DNA of 64,000 nt from Lutibaculum baratangense AMV1 (GCF_000496075.1 NZ_AWXZ01000007.1:124001-188000); one strand, 5' to 3'. Positions 1 to 9,091 are shown, counted from the stretch's first letter. Program-made: numbers and translations. Notes: generated from the letters alone by a model not told the origin.

Positions 1-321
1 ACGGCGGCCGAGTTCGACGCTCTCGTCGACAAGGCCCGGCAGGCGAGCGACCTGCTGAAGGCGCTCTCTCATGAGACGCGCCTGCTTATACTCTGCCTCC
101 TCTCCGACGGCGAGAAATCGGTCTCGGAGCTGGAGCGCATCCTGACGATGCCGCAGGCCGCGGTCTCCCAGCAGCTGGCCCGGCTTCGTTTCGACGGCCT
201 CGTGGAGACCCGGCGCGAAGGCCGCATGATCTACTACCGGATCGCCGGCGACGAGGTGGCTCGCATCATCGCTGCCCTCTACGACCTTTTCTGCCGGCCG
301 GTCGTCGAACAGGACACCTAA
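1..321 (+). CDS. ArsR/SmtB-family repressor, SoxR/BigR-like (5' end missing)
   Basis: The reading frame is already open at base 1 and ends at TAA 319-321, so the N-terminus lies outside the window. The 106 visible residues form an ArsR winged helix: LSHETRLLIL at 22-31, then the recognition helix AAVSQQLARLR at 53-63. Two cysteines, C32 and C98 in this numbering, sit 66 residues apart. I recall that spacing for the redox-sensing cysteine pair of BigR and SqrR/SoxR repressors, which form a disulfide or tetrasulfide bridge when sulfane sulfur is present. The downstream genes (two YeeE/YedE transporters and a metallo-beta-lactamase-fold protein) fit a sulfur-responsive repressor. A metal-sensing ArsR is the alternative, but no CxC-type metal motif is visible. 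Confidence 0.85.
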   Translation, partial: TAAEFDALVDKARQASDLLKALSHETRLLILCLLSDGEKSVSELERILTMPQAAVSQQLARLRFDGLVETRREGRMIYYRIAGDEVARIIAALYDLFCRPVVEQDT

Positions 322-419
322 GGCTTCCTCTGGCGCGACTTGATTGTCAGCGGGATCGGTGACGGCTAGCATCGACCCAACGACAACTGCCGGAATACCG
401 GCAGACAGGGAGGGGACCT

Positions 420-1511
420 ATGGAAGGTCTGGAAGCGCAACTCTGGCTGCCGCTCGTCGGCCTGTTTGCCGGCACGATCCTGGGTTATGCAGCCCGCGTC
501 AGCCGCTTCTGCACGCTGTCCGCCCTCGAACGCCACTGGTACGCCGGCGACTCCACCGGCCTTCGAACCTGGGTTCTCGCCACCGCCTCGGCGATCATTG
601 CGACGCAGGCGCTGTCCCTGGCGGGCCTCATAGACCTCTCATCGAGCTTCTACCTCTCTTCGAGCTTCGGCCTGAGCGGCGCGGTCATTGGAGGGCTGCT
701 CTTCGGCTTCGGGATGGCGCTCGTCGGGACATGCGGCTTCGGAGCGGTCGTCCGCCTCGGCGGCGGCAGCCTTCGCTCGCTGATCGTCCTGCTCGTCCTG
801 GGCCTCGCCGCGCTCGCGACACAGCGCGGCGTGATGGGACAGGTGCGCGTTCTTGCGGTCGACGACATGGCGATCAACCTCTCCTTCGCAGGCGACCAGT
901 CACTGGGCAGCATCGTTTCGGCCGTCCTCGGTGCGGACCTCCACGCACCCGTGGCGATGCTGGTGGCCGGAAGCCTCCTGGTCTGGGTCTTCCGCGACGG
1001 CAGCTACCGTCGGCGGCCGCGCATCGCCGCAGCAGGGATCGTGATCGGCCTCGTCATCGCCTTCGGCTGGCTGGCCACGAGTCTCGCCGCAGGAAGCTCC
1101 TTCGCGCCGGTGCAGATCGAGGCCGGCTCCTTCGTGGTTCCTGTGGGCGACCTCATCCTGCAGATCATCGCCGTGACGGGCACATGGCCCGACTACGGCG
1201 TCGGCCTCGTCGCGGGCACGCTCGTCGGAGCCGCGCTGGGGGCGTGGCGCCGCAGGGACGTGCGCTGGGAGGCCTGCGACGACGCTCGTGAACTTGGCCG
1301 GCATCTGACCGGCGGCGCTATGATGGGGATCGGCGGCGTCTTCGCCATGGGCTGCACCGTGGGCCAGGGGCTCTCCGCTGCCTCAGCCCTCGCGATCTCC
1401 GCCCCCGTGGCCATGGCCTCCATCGCCCTCGGCGCCCGCATGGGCCTCGGCTGGCTGCTCGAAGGTTCGGCCATAGCGCCGTTCCGCCGGCCGGGTCTGC
1501 CGGCCGAGTAG
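420..1511 (+). CDS. YeeE/YedE-family (SoxT/TsuA-like) sulfur-compound transporter
   Basis: This 363-residue polytopic membrane protein has about nine to ten hydrophobic segments and belongs to the YeeE/YedE (DUF395) family. Family members import thiosulfate or related sulfur species; TsuA uses membrane cysteines for this. Equivalent cysteines are visible: SRFC at 28-31, GTCGFG around C105, and MGCTVG near the C-terminus. The ATG at 420 has a GGAGGGG ribosome site just upstream. The gene lies 98 bases after the ArsR-type repressor on the same strand, so they may be co-transcribed. A second paralogue starts at 3216. The substrate is inferred from family and context only. Confidence 0.85.
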   Translation: MEGLEAQLWLPLVGLFAGTILGYAARVSRFCTLSALERHWYAGDSTGLRTWVLATASAIIATQALSLAGLIDLSSSFYLSSSFGLSGAVIGGLLFGFGMALVGTCGFGAVVRLGGGSLRSLIVLLVLGLAALATQRGVMGQVRVLAVDDMAINLSFAGDQSLGSIVSAVLGADLHAPVAMLVAGSLLVWVFRDGSYRRRPRIAAAGIVIGLVIAFGWLATSLAAGSSFAPVQIEAGSFVVPVGDLILQIIAVTGTWPDYGVGLVAGTLVGAALGAWRRRDVRWEACDDARELGRHLTGGAMMGIGGVFAMGCTVGQGLSAASALAISAPVAMASIALGARMGLGWLLEGSAIAPFRRPGLPAE

Positions 1512-1534
1512 GATCAGGAGCGTAGCCTCCGGAT

Positions 1535-2056
1535 CTACCGCTCCTCGGAGGGAATATCGGCCATGTCGCGCATGAGATAATCGGCCGCCTTAAACCAGGA
1601 CGTATCGTTGTCGCCGCGAAAACCGAGCACGCGGGCGTAGCGAACTTCGCCCGTCGCGCCGTCGCGGAGCACGGCGTGCAGAGACAAGACGAGATTGCTC
1701 ATCCGGAAGACGTGAAGCGCCAGCACCCGGTCCGCCCTGAGCTCTTCCGCCACGCGGATGGCGCAGATCTCGCACGCATGCACGTTACGGCGCCGCCTGT
1801 GCGTCTCGTAGAGTCGCGCCGCAGGGGCAGGATCAACGACCTCGTAAGTCCCGTCCCGCGACAGACCATCGCTCACCCTATCCGTTAGGCGACGAAGCCT
1901 CGCGTCCCACTCCGGACGTCGGCTGCTGTCGGAAATGTCGCCGTCGACCTCCGCCTCCAGGAGGGCGAGACGCAGCGCCCCAGCCTGAGCTGGGGCGGCA
2001 GCAACCGCCACGACCCAGAGCGCGGCGAGCGGCAGGGCGAATGCGAAGCGGGTCAT
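1535..2056 (-). CDS. small secreted protein, DUF2380/DUF3280-like
   Basis: The 173-residue product starts with a signal peptide (about residues 1-25, ending APAQA), so it is predicted to be periplasmic. I chose the ATG at 2056 because GGGAGGAG lies directly upstream; the frame stays open to 2080 but that start has no such site. The mature part contains a CEICAIRVAEEL stretch and a C-terminal GDNDTSWFKAADYLM segment that resembles, from memory, DUF2380/DUF3280 proteins found beside PQQ-dependent oxidation systems and SoxH-like hydrolases. It follows the metallo-beta-lactamase-fold gene by 77 bases on the same strand, so an operon is likely. The biochemical role is unknown. Confidence 0.65.
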   Translation of the reverse strand: MTRFAFALPLAALWVVAVAAAPAQAGALRLALLEAEVDGDISDSSRRPEWDARLRRLTDRVSDGLSRDGTYEVVDPAPAARLYETHRRRRNVHACEICAIRVAEELRADRVLALHVFRMSNLVLSLHAVLRDGATGEVRYARVLGFRGDNDTSWFKAADYLMRDMADIPSEER

Positions 2057-2133
2057 CAGCTCCTCCCAGTCGGGATGCATGATAGTACCGGCTGCCGCAG
2101 CGGAAAACGGGATGCCGGTTGCCTGCCGCCGGG

Positions 2134-3075
2134 TCAGATAGGCACGAAGCGGTACGCCTCCCCCTGCCTTTCCGCCGTGCCGATACCGGGATACGGCAGA
2201 TGAAAGCCGACAATTCGAGCGTTGTCCACCACGATCCGCTCGAGAAGCGCCCTACGGGTCGCCGCGCCCTTTTCGCGATCCTGATCCGCGCCCGAATGCC
2301 ATCCGGGTTTCTCGAACGAGATCACCGGGTGCGAGATGGCGTCTCCGACGACGAGCATGCTCTCCCCGTTGCCATGCAGCATGTAGGACGTATGCCCCGG
2401 GGTATGGCCTGAAGTGTCGATCGCCTCCACGCCGGGAACGGGCTCGTCCCCCGGCTTCACCAGCGACACCCTCTCCTCGATCGCGTCGAAGCGGTTGCGC
2501 GCGCCGACGACGAAGGCCTTCCCAGCCTCCGGCATGTTCGAAAGCGTGTCGTCGGCACGCCAGAAATCCCATTCGGCCTGCGGCACCCAGTAACTTGCTT
2601 CCGGGAACACCGGCTCGTCGAAATCGTCGATCACACCCCACAGATGGTCGGGGTGACCGTGCGTGAAGATGATGTCGGTGATGTCCTCGGCGCCGATCCC
2701 CGCCTCGGCAAGGCTCTCCGGCAGGCGCCCGGCCGTGTCCTGAAACATCGGACCCGCCCCCGCATCGAGCAGCACGAGCCTGTCGGCAGTGCGGAAGAGC
2801 GTGATGTTGCAGTCGGGACGGATGGCGTCTGTCGGCAGCCCATGCGGCTCGAGGAGGGCCGCGATCTCTTCCGCCCGTTGCTCCGGTAGCGCAAAGCTCA
2901 ACGGGAGATTGAGGTGGCCGTCCGTCAGGATCGTGGCCTCGGCCTCGCCGAGCGCCACCGGGTCGGCAATCGCGGCGCGGACCGCTGGAACACGCCATGC
3001 GGCCGCCGCGACGAAACCTGCCGCGCCGCCCAGAACCTGCCGCCGCGTCGGCCGCCGCAACAATCGTCGCGTCAT
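2134..3075 (-). CDS. Tat-exported metallo-beta-lactamase-fold hydrolase, SoxH-like
   Basis: The 313-residue protein carries the metal-binding motif HGHPDH (H139, H141, D143, H144) of the metallo-beta-lactamase fold, with further histidines downstream (DTSGHTPGH). The N-terminus has a twin-arginine signal (RRPTRRQVLGG then an Ala-rich stretch), so it is probably exported folded to the periplasm. This separates it from cytoplasmic persulfide dioxygenases of BigR operons and brings it closer to SoxH and the quinoprotein-associated zinc hydrolases. The ATG has a strong GGGGAGGTGA site. It is divergent from the second YeeE/YedE gene across an inverted repeat at 3095-3110 and precedes the small secreted protein. 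The substrate is unknown. Confidence 0.8.
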   Translation of the reverse strand: MTRRLLRRPTRRQVLGGAAGFVAAAAWRVPAVRAAIADPVALGEAEATILTDGHLNLPLSFALPEQRAEEIAALLEPHGLPTDAIRPDCNITLFRTADRLVLLDAGAGPMFQDTAGRLPESLAEAGIGAEDITDIIFTHGHPDHLWGVIDDFDEPVFPEASYWVPQAEWDFWRADDTLSNMPEAGKAFVVGARNRFDAIEERVSLVKPGDEPVPGVEAIDTSGHTPGHTSYMLHGNGESMLVVGDAISHPVISFEKPGWHSGADQDREKGAATRRALLERIVVDNARIVGFHLPYPGIGTAERQGEAYRFVPI

Positions 3076-3094
3076 GGCTCACCTCCCCTCACAT

Positions 3095-3110
3095 ATTCAA
3101 TCATATGAAT
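3095..3110. promoter_or_regulatory. candidate operator for the sulfur-responsive ArsR repressor
   Basis: ATTCA-N6-TGAAT is a perfect 5+5 inverted repeat in an AT-rich patch inside very GC-rich DNA. It sits 20 bases upstream of the metallo-beta-lactamase-fold gene start and 106 bases upstream of the chosen YeeE/YedE start, so it could control both directions. AT-rich imperfect palindromes are usual for BigR/SoxR-type ArsR repressors. The link to the repressor at the left edge is an inference. Confidence 0.5.
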
Positions 3111-3215
3111 TAATGCGTGTCTTTTGCGCAGGGTCAATGCGCGACGTCACATGCGGAGGCACTGGTGAAGTCGGGTCTCAAAGCCCGGGCTCATGAGCAG
3201 GAGGAGGCACGGGGC

Positions 3216-4334
3216 ATGCCCTACATCGTGAACCACCTCCTGGAGCTTATTCCGGAGCCATGGCTCCTGGCCCTTGGCGGCCTCGTCGTGGGCGTCCTGT
3301 TCGGCGCGTTCGCCCAGCAGAGCCGCTTCTGCCTGCGCGCGGCTGTGCTCGAATTCTCCCATCGATCCGGCGCTCGGCGCCTCGCGGTCTGGCTGCTGGC
3401 TTTCGGATCTGCGGTGCTTGGGACGCAGGTGCTTGGGGCGATGGATCTCGCCGGGCTCTCGGAAGCGCGCCAGCTCGCTTCGCCGCAGAGCCTCTCCGGA
3501 GCGGCGTTCGGCGGGCTCATGTTCGGAGCCGGCATGGTCCTCGCGCGAGGCTGCGCGAGCCGCCTCCTCGTCCTCTCCGCGACCGGCAACCTGCGCGCGC
3601 TGCTCTCGGGCCTCGTGTTCGCCGTTGTCGCGCAGGCAAGCCTCCGGGGCTTCCTTCAGCCGGCGCGAGAGTGGCTGGCGGGCGGCCTCGTCTCCACCGA
3701 GGTCGGCGGCAACGATCTCCTGACGCTGTTCGGCGCCTCGCAGACCGCGGCCATGGTGTTCGCCGCGGTGTGGCTCGCGGCGGGGATCGCCCTCGCAGTG
3801 CGCTCGCGGACGCGTCCGTGGCGCGTCCTCGCTGCCGTTGCCGCGGGATGCGCCATACCGCTCGCCTGGTGGTTCACGGGGACCATGGCCCGGCGCGCCT
3901 TCGATGTGGTGCAGATCGAAGGCGTCACCTTCACCGGCCCGTCCGCCAACACGCTGATGCTATTCCTTTCGCCGCCCGGAACGATCCTCGATTTCGACGT
4001 GGGACTGGTGCCGGGCGTCTTCCTCGGCTCGTTCCTCGCGGCGCTCCTGGCGCGCGAGCTCAAGATCGAGGGCTTCAGCGACGGGCCTTCGATGCGCCGC
4101 TACCTCGTGGGCGCCGCGCTGATGGGGTTCGGCGGCATGCTCGCCGGCGGCTGCGCGGTCGGAGCCGGCGTGACGGGTGCGTCGGTCTTCGCTCTGACCG
4201 CCTGGGTCACCCTCGGCGCCATCTGGCTCTCGGCCACCGTCACCGACAGGCTGGTCGACGGGAGCCGGATCAAGGCCGCGGCATTCGAGGCCCCTGCGGG
4301 CTGGCCGAAAGGCGCCGACCATCCCGCACCCTGA
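3216..4334 (+). CDS. second YeeE/YedE-family (SoxT-like) transporter
   Basis: This 372-residue polytopic membrane protein is a diverged paralogue of the transporter at 420-1511. Conserved cysteine sites recur: QSRFC near the N-terminus, ARGCASR in the middle and AGGCAVGAG near the C-terminus. The ATG at 3216 follows GAGGAGG. The frame is open back to 3117, but that extension is hydrophilic, overlaps the promoter region and has no ribosome site. Pairs of YeeE/YedE proteins are known next to SoxR-type repressors, where one copy may act in signalling rather than bulk uptake. Which copy does which cannot be told here. Confidence 0.85.
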   Translation: MPYIVNHLLELIPEPWLLALGGLVVGVLFGAFAQQSRFCLRAAVLEFSHRSGARRLAVWLLAFGSAVLGTQVLGAMDLAGLSEARQLASPQSLSGAAFGGLMFGAGMVLARGCASRLLVLSATGNLRALLSGLVFAVVAQASLRGFLQPAREWLAGGLVSTEVGGNDLLTLFGASQTAAMVFAAVWLAAGIALAVRSRTRPWRVLAAVAAGCAIPLAWWFTGTMARRAFDVVQIEGVTFTGPSANTLMLFLSPPGTILDFDVGLVPGVFLGSFLAALLARELKIEGFSDGPSMRRYLVGAALMGFGGMLAGGCAVGAGVTGASVFALTAWVTLGAIWLSATVTDRLVDGSRIKAAAFEAPAGWPKGADHPAP

Positions 4335-4362
4335 CGGCGACCAAAAGGGTCAGGCGAGACCA

Positions 4363-4399
4363 TCGTGCGAGGCGACTCCGCAGGACCCGCCTCGCACGA
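4363..4399. terminator. 12-bp perfect hairpin between convergent genes
   Basis: The arms at 4363-4374 and 4388-4399 are perfectly complementary around a 13-base loop. The hairpin lies between the converging 3' ends of the second YeeE/YedE gene and the sugar-binding protein gene, so it could serve both strands. No clear T-run follows on either strand. Confidence 0.5.
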
Positions 4400-4412
4400 C
4401 TCGAAACGCGCC

Positions 4413-5366
4413 TCAGAAGGGCGAGTCCGGGTAGTAGTACTGCTCGGCGTTCTCCTGCGTGATCAGCGGAGAGGCGAGGATGTAGCGGCCTTCGACCGGC
4501 ACCTGGCCCACATAGCGAAGGGCCGTCAGCTCGATCGCGGTCCCGATCATTGCGGGCGGATACAGCACGTTGACCGGAATGGTCTCGTCGCCGTCCATGA
4601 CGCCCTTGATCACCTGCTTCATGCCGGCACCGCCGACGATGAACATTTCGCCCTCGCGGCCCGCCTGGCGCACGGCCTCGAGCACACCCATCGCCATGTC
4701 GTCGTCGGAGGCCCAAACGGCGTCGATTTCCGGGAAGCGCGACAGGAAGTCCTGCATGACCTCGAAGGCATCGTCACGGTTCCAGTTGCCGTGCTCCATG
4801 CCGATGATCTCGATGCCCGACCCGTCGATCGCCTCCTCGAAGGCCTGGACGCGTTCGTTGTCGATCGTCGTCGGAATGCCGCGCAGGACGACGATCTTGC
4901 CGCCGTCGATCATGCGCTCGCGGAAGTACTCGCCGGCCACGCGACCGAAGCCGGGATTGTCGCCGGCGACGTAGAGGTTCTCGATGCCGTCCTGTGCGAG
5001 GCCGCGGTCGACGACCGTCACGAACTTGCCTTCGTCCGCCACGCGCTTCACGGGTCCCGTCAGAGGGTCCGATTCAAACGGCAGGATGACCAGCGCGTCG
5101 ATGTTGCGCGTCGCCATCATGTCCTCGAGGTCGGACACCTGCTCGCTCGGGCTACCTGCCGTCGCGAGGACGAATTCGAGATTGTCGTAGGCTGCCTTGA
5201 GGCGGTCGATCGCGTGCTGCGCGTGATAGTTCACGCCGCCCGTCCAGCCATGCGTGGCAGCCGGTATGGAGACGCCGATCGTGGCGCTCTCCTGAGCGTT
5301 TGCCGCTCCCGGCGCCGCCAGAAGCGCCGCGACGGTTGCCGCGGCCATCAGTTTCAGTGTTCGCAT
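4413..5366 (-). CDS. sugar ABC transporter periplasmic binding protein, RbsB/XylF-type
   Basis: The 317-residue product has a Sec signal peptide (about residues 1-24, ending ANA) followed by a type-1 periplasmic binding fold of the ribose/xylose class (Peripla_BP_4). Visible landmarks are IGVSIPAATHGW after the signal and TVVDRGL and DDDMAMGV later. The ATG at 5366 follows GGGAGGTGA; the open frame runs further upstream through the permease gene and is not coding there. It is the last gene of the leftward sugar cassette, 41 bases after the permease. Xylose or a derived pentose is the likely ligand from context, but the sequence alone does not fix it. Confidence 0.85.
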   Translation of the reverse strand: MRTLKLMAAATVAALLAAPGAANAQESATIGVSIPAATHGWTGGVNYHAQHAIDRLKAAYDNLEFVLATAGSPSEQVSDLEDMMATRNIDALVILPFESDPLTGPVKRVADEGKFVTVVDRGLAQDGIENLYVAGDNPGFGRVAGEYFRERMIDGGKIVVLRGIPTTIDNERVQAFEEAIDGSGIEIIGMEHGNWNRDDAFEVMQDFLSRFPEIDAVWASDDDMAMGVLEAVRQAGREGEMFIVGGAGMKQVIKGVMDGDETIPVNVLYPPAMIGTAIELTALRYVGQVPVEGRYILASPLITQENAEQYYYPDSPF

Positions 5367-5407
5367 GTGGGTCACCTCCCTGTTGTCACCCCGTCTTGTC
5401 CCGCCGT

Positions 5408-6418
5408 TCATTTCGCCGCGCTTCGCTCGCGCTGCAGCATGACGGCCAGGATTATGATGACGCCCTGGATCGCGCCGTTCAGGTAGGGGCTCACCAGGGC
5501 GGCAAGGTTGAGAAGGTTGCCGATGAAGCTGAGGATCAGCACGCCGACAACCGTTCCCCAGACGCGGCCGAAGCCGCCCTTGAGGACCGTTCCGCCGATG
5601 ATCACGGCGGCGATCGCCTCGAGCTCCCACAGAACGCCCGTGGAGCTGGATGCGGAGCCGAGGCGCGGCACGTACATGATGGTGGCGATGCCGACGAGCA
5701 CGCCGAGCAGCACGTAGGTCGAGAGGCGCACGAGGTCGACCCGGACGGCCGAGTACCGCGCCACCTGCTCGTTCGAGCCGATCGCCGCGCAATGGCGCCC
5801 GAACGGCGTCTTGCGCATGACGATCTCGCCGATGATCGCGACGATGGCGAAGACGATGATCGGCCACGCGACCCCGAAGATCCCGCCGTAGTAGAACGGC
5901 CGGTAGATCTCCCGGACGGTGAAGTCGAGCGACAGCGTCCCGCCGTCGGCGAGCCAGGTGACCAGCGAGCGGAAGATCCCCATCGTGCCGAGGGTGACGA
6001 TGAACGCCTCTATTCGCCCGACCGTCACGAGGAGCCCGTTCACGGCGCCGGCGAGTGCCCCGAGCAGCAGCCCCGTGCCGAGGCCGCACAGCACGACGAG
6101 CCAGCTCGCCCCGAGACTAGGCACGAGCAGGTTCATGACGATGATCATCGTGCCGGCGATGAAGGCCGCCATCGAGCCGACGGAGAGATCGAGCCCCCCG
6201 CTGGTGATGACGAAGGTCATGCCGACCGCGATGATGCCGATGAAGGCCGAGCGCGCCAGGACGTTCGTGAGGTTGCCGTAGCTCAGGAAGTTCGGGTTCA
6301 GGAGCATCCCGATGACGATGAGCAGCGCCAGCGCCAGAAGTGGCCCGAGCGCGCTGAAGTTGATGCGCCGACGCGCCGGCGGCGACGGCTGCCGAGCCGC
6401 GCTAGTGGCGAGCGTCAT
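5408..6418 (-). CDS. sugar ABC transporter permease, RbsC/XylH-type
   Basis: This 336-residue inner-membrane permease has eight to ten hydrophobic segments and the family signature GGLDLSVGS at 74-82, typical of BPD_transp_2 (ribose, xylose, autoinducer-2) permeases. I chose the ATG at 6418, which follows GGGGAGGACGGC; the longer frame to 6454 would add an N-terminus inside the ATPase gene without a ribosome site. The start overlaps the 3' end of the ATPase gene by 17 bases, so translation is probably coupled. It should pair with the binding protein at 4413-5366. Confidence 0.87.
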   Translation of the reverse strand: MTLATSAARQPSPPARRRINFSALGPLLALALLIVIGMLLNPNFLSYGNLTNVLARSAFIGIIAVGMTFVITSGGLDLSVGSMAAFIAGTMIIVMNLLVPSLGASWLVVLCGLGTGLLLGALAGAVNGLLVTVGRIEAFIVTLGTMGIFRSLVTWLADGGTLSLDFTVREIYRPFYYGGIFGVAWPIIVFAIVAIIGEIVMRKTPFGRHCAAIGSNEQVARYSAVRVDLVRLSTYVLLGVLVGIATIMYVPRLGSASSSTGVLWELEAIAAVIIGGTVLKGGFGRVWGTVVGVLILSFIGNLLNLAALVSPYLNGAIQGVIIILAVMLQRERSAAK

Positions 6419-7946
6419 GCCGTCCTCCCCCGTTGTGCGACAGGCCCATGGCATGTCTCACGATGTTGTTCTCGTTGATGTCGCCCGCGGACAGCTCTCC
6501 CATCACCCGGCCGGATCGCATCACGACCACCCGGTGGCAAAGGCCGATGATCTCCGCCATCTCGGATGAGACGAGAATGCAGCTCTTGCCCTGGCGAGCG
6601 AGATCCTCGACGAAGTTGTAGATCTGCTGTTTCGTGCCGATGTCGATGCCGCGGGTCGGCTCGTCGATGATGACGATGTCGGGCTCCACCACCATGGTCT
6701 TGGCGAGCAGCAGCTTCTGCTGGTTCCCGCCCGAGAGATGTCCGACATGGATCCGGCGATGCGGCGCCCGAATGTCGAAGCGCTGCGTGGCCTGGTCGAG
6801 AGCCTCTTCCTCCCGGCGCCGGTCGATGAAGATGTTGCAGAAGCGGTCGAGGCCGAAAAGCGTGAGGTTGGGGCGCATCTCCTGGTTGAGGATCAGCCCG
6901 CGGCCCTTCCGGTCCTCGGTGAGATAGGCGACGCCGCGGCGCTCGGCGTCCTTCGGGGAGCGAATGTGCACGACCTCGCCATGGACCTTCACCTCGCCGT
7001 GGGCGGGGCGGAGCCCGACGAGCCCCTCCATGAGCTCGGTTCGCCCCGATCCCACGAGGCCGGCGAAACCGAGGATCTCGCCGCGCTTGAGAGTGAAGGA
7101 CACGTCCTCCGCATAGCGGAGCACGCTGAAGCCGCTGACCTCCAGCACCGTCTCGGCCGCAGGCTGCGGCGCCTTCTCCGGATAGAGATCGACGAGCTCG
7201 CGCCCCACCATGTGGCGCGCCATGTCGTCGACGCTCAGCTCCGAGGTCGGGGCGGTGACGACATGGTGGCCGTCACGCAGCACCGTCACGACGTCGGCGA
7301 TCTCCTTGACCTCCTCGAGCTTGTGGGAGGTGTAGAGGATCGCCACGCCCTCTCGCTTCAGGCGCTCGATCTGACGGAAGAGCGTGCGCGACTCGTTCGC
7401 CGTCAGAACGGCGGTCGGCTCGTCCATGATCAGGACGCGGGCCTTGCGCGAAAGCGCCTTGGCGATCTCGACCATCTGCTTGTCGGAGACCGGCAGATGC
7501 ATGACCCGCGTCTGCGGATCGACATTCGTCTCGAGCTCGGCCAGAAGCGCCCTCGCCTCCTCCCTCATCCGCGACGAATCGAGGAAAGGCCCGCGCCTCG
7601 GTTCGCGCCCCAGAAAGATATTGGCCTCGACCGACAGCTGATCGGCGAGGTTGAACTCCTGGTGAATGAGGACGACGCCGCGATCCTCGGCATCGGCACC
7701 CGAGACGAACTGAACCTCTTGGCCGTCAAGCAGGATTCGCCCGCCGGTCGGCCGCTCGTAGCCGGACAGGGTCTTCATCAGCGTCGACTTGCCTGCGCCG
7801 TTCTCGCCGATCAGCGCGTGCACCTCGCCCGGCCTGAGCTCGAAATCGATGTGGAACAGGACCTGCACCGGGCCGAAGCTCTTCGACACCTTCTCGGCCG
7901 AGAGGACCGGCGATGTAAGGCGGCCTTCGCTCACAGCGACACCCAT
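6402..7946 (-). CDS. sugar ABC transporter ATPase with two nucleotide-binding domains, XylG/RbsA-type
   Basis: The 514-residue protein is a fused two-domain carbohydrate ATPase. The first domain has Walker A GENGAGKST at 48-56 and a Walker B region (VLIMDEPTAVL). The second has the degenerate loop GLVGSGRTE and the signature LSGGNQQK followed by IIDEPTRGID. That asymmetry is normal for RbsA, XylG and MglA. It energises the permease and binding protein downstream. Its start overlaps the dehydrogenase 3' end by 16 bases, so all cassette genes here are tightly coupled. Confidence 0.88.
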   Translation of the reverse strand: MGVAVSEGRLTSPVLSAEKVSKSFGPVQVLFHIDFELRPGEVHALIGENGAGKSTLMKTLSGYERPTGGRILLDGQEVQFVSGADAEDRGVVLIHQEFNLADQLSVEANIFLGREPRRGPFLDSSRMREEARALLAELETNVDPQTRVMHLPVSDKQMVEIAKALSRKARVLIMDEPTAVLTANESRTLFRQIERLKREGVAILYTSHKLEEVKEIADVVTVLRDGHHVVTAPTSELSVDDMARHMVGRELVDLYPEKAPQPAAETVLEVSGFSVLRYAEDVSFTLKRGEILGFAGLVGSGRTELMEGLVGLRPAHGEVKVHGEVVHIRSPKDAERRGVAYLTEDRKGRGLILNQEMRPNLTLFGLDRFCNIFIDRRREEEALDQATQRFDIRAPHRRIHVGHLSGGNQQKLLLAKTMVVEPDIVIIDEPTRGIDIGTKQQIYNFVEDLARQGKSCILVSSEMAEIIGLCHRVVVMRSGRVMGELSAGDINENNIVRHAMGLSHNGGGRHDARH

Positions 7947-9091
7947 CCAGCGTTCCTGCCGCTCGACTTCACGCAGGCCTCGATGAAGGCGACGCCCTTC
8001 ACGCCGTCATCGATCCTGGGGAAGGACACCGCGGCATCGACCTTCCCCCCATCCCGCGCCGCGAGAATCGCCTGCGCCACCTCCGAGTAGATGTTTGCGA
8101 AGCCCTCGAGGTAGCCTTCCGGATGGCCGGCCGGGATGCGGCTGACACGACCGGCGGCATCTCCCGCTCCGGCGCCCCCTCTCGTGATGCGGCGCTTCGG
8201 CTCGCCGAACGGGGCATGCCAGAGCCAATTCGGGTTCTCCTGCTCCCATTCCAGGCCGCCCTTCGTGCCGTAGATGCGGAACCTGAGGCCGTTCTCGTTG
8301 CCGACGGCCACCTGGCTCGCCCAGAGCATGCCGCGCGCGCCGTTGGTGAAACGCAGCATCACCTGCACGTTGTCGTCGAGCCGGCGGCCCTCCACGAAGG
8401 TCGACAGCTCGGCCGCGATGCTCTCCGCCTGCAGGCCGGAGACGAAGCAGGCCATGTGATAGGCATGCGTCCCGATGTCGCCGACGCAGCCCCCCGCGCC
8501 AGCCATCTCGGGGTCGGTTCGCCAGTCGGCCTGCTTGTTGTGGACCTCCTCGGTCAGCCAGTCCTGCGGGTACTCGACCTGGACGAGCCTGATCTCGCCG
8601 ATCTCGCCCGCCTCCACCATGGCACGCGCCTGCCGCACCATGGGGTAGCCCGTGTAGTTGTAGGTCACCGCGAAGGTCGCACCGGACTTCTCCGCCGCGT
8701 CCTTGAGCCGCTTCGCGTCCCGCAGGTTCGTCGTGAGCGGCTTGTCGCAGATGACGTGGATTCCGCGTTTCAGAAACTCGCGGGCCACGGGGAAATGCAT
8801 GTGGTTCGGCGTCACGACCGACACAGCCTCGATGCCGTCCTTCAGGCGCTTCTCACGTTTCGCCATCTCCTCGAAGGAGCCGTAGCAACGCTCCTCGGGC
8901 AGCCCCAGCTCGCGGCCAGAGGCTTTCGCCCTCTCCGGATCGGAGGAGAAGGCGCCGGCCACCAGCGTGTAGTGGTCGTCGAGGCGGCTGGCGACGCGGT
9001 GCACGCCGCCGATGAAGGCGCCCTGCCCGCCGCCCACCATGCCGAGCCGGATGCGGCCCAGATGCTTCTCGTCGCGTCCCGTGATCGCCAT
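7931..9091 (-). CDS. Gfo/Idh/MocA-family NAD(P)-dependent sugar dehydrogenase
   Basis: The 386-residue protein has an N-terminal Rossmann segment ([13 protein letters not shown], residues 17-29), the C-D-K-P motif (D116-K117-P118) where the catalytic lysine of Gfo/Idh/MocA enzymes lies, and GDIGTHAYH later in the substrate domain. Such enzymes oxidise hydroxyls on sugars, cyclitols or their lactones. A GTG at 9094 and an ATG at 9091 are adjacent; I took the ATG. The start overlaps the stop of the preceding isomerase gene. Together with that isomerase it suggests a side route for a modified or epimeric sugar beside the xylAB route. Confidence 0.85.
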   Translation of the reverse strand: MAITGRDEKHLGRIRLGMVGGGQGAFIGGVHRVASRLDDHYTLVAGAFSSDPERAKASGRELGLPEERCYGSFEEMAKREKRLKDGIEAVSVVTPNHMHFPVAREFLKRGIHVICDKPLTTNLRDAKRLKDAAEKSGATFAVTYNYTGYPMVRQARAMVEAGEIGEIRLVQVEYPQDWLTEEVHNKQADWRTDPEMAGAGGCVGDIGTHAYHMACFVSGLQAESIAAELSTFVEGRRLDDNVQVMLRFTNGARGMLWASQVAVGNENGLRFRIYGTKGGLEWEQENPNWLWHAPFGEPKRRITRGGAGAGDAAGRVSRIPAGHPEGYLEGFANIYSEVAQAILAARDGGKVDAAVSFPRIDDGVKGVAFIEACVKSSGRNAGWVSL

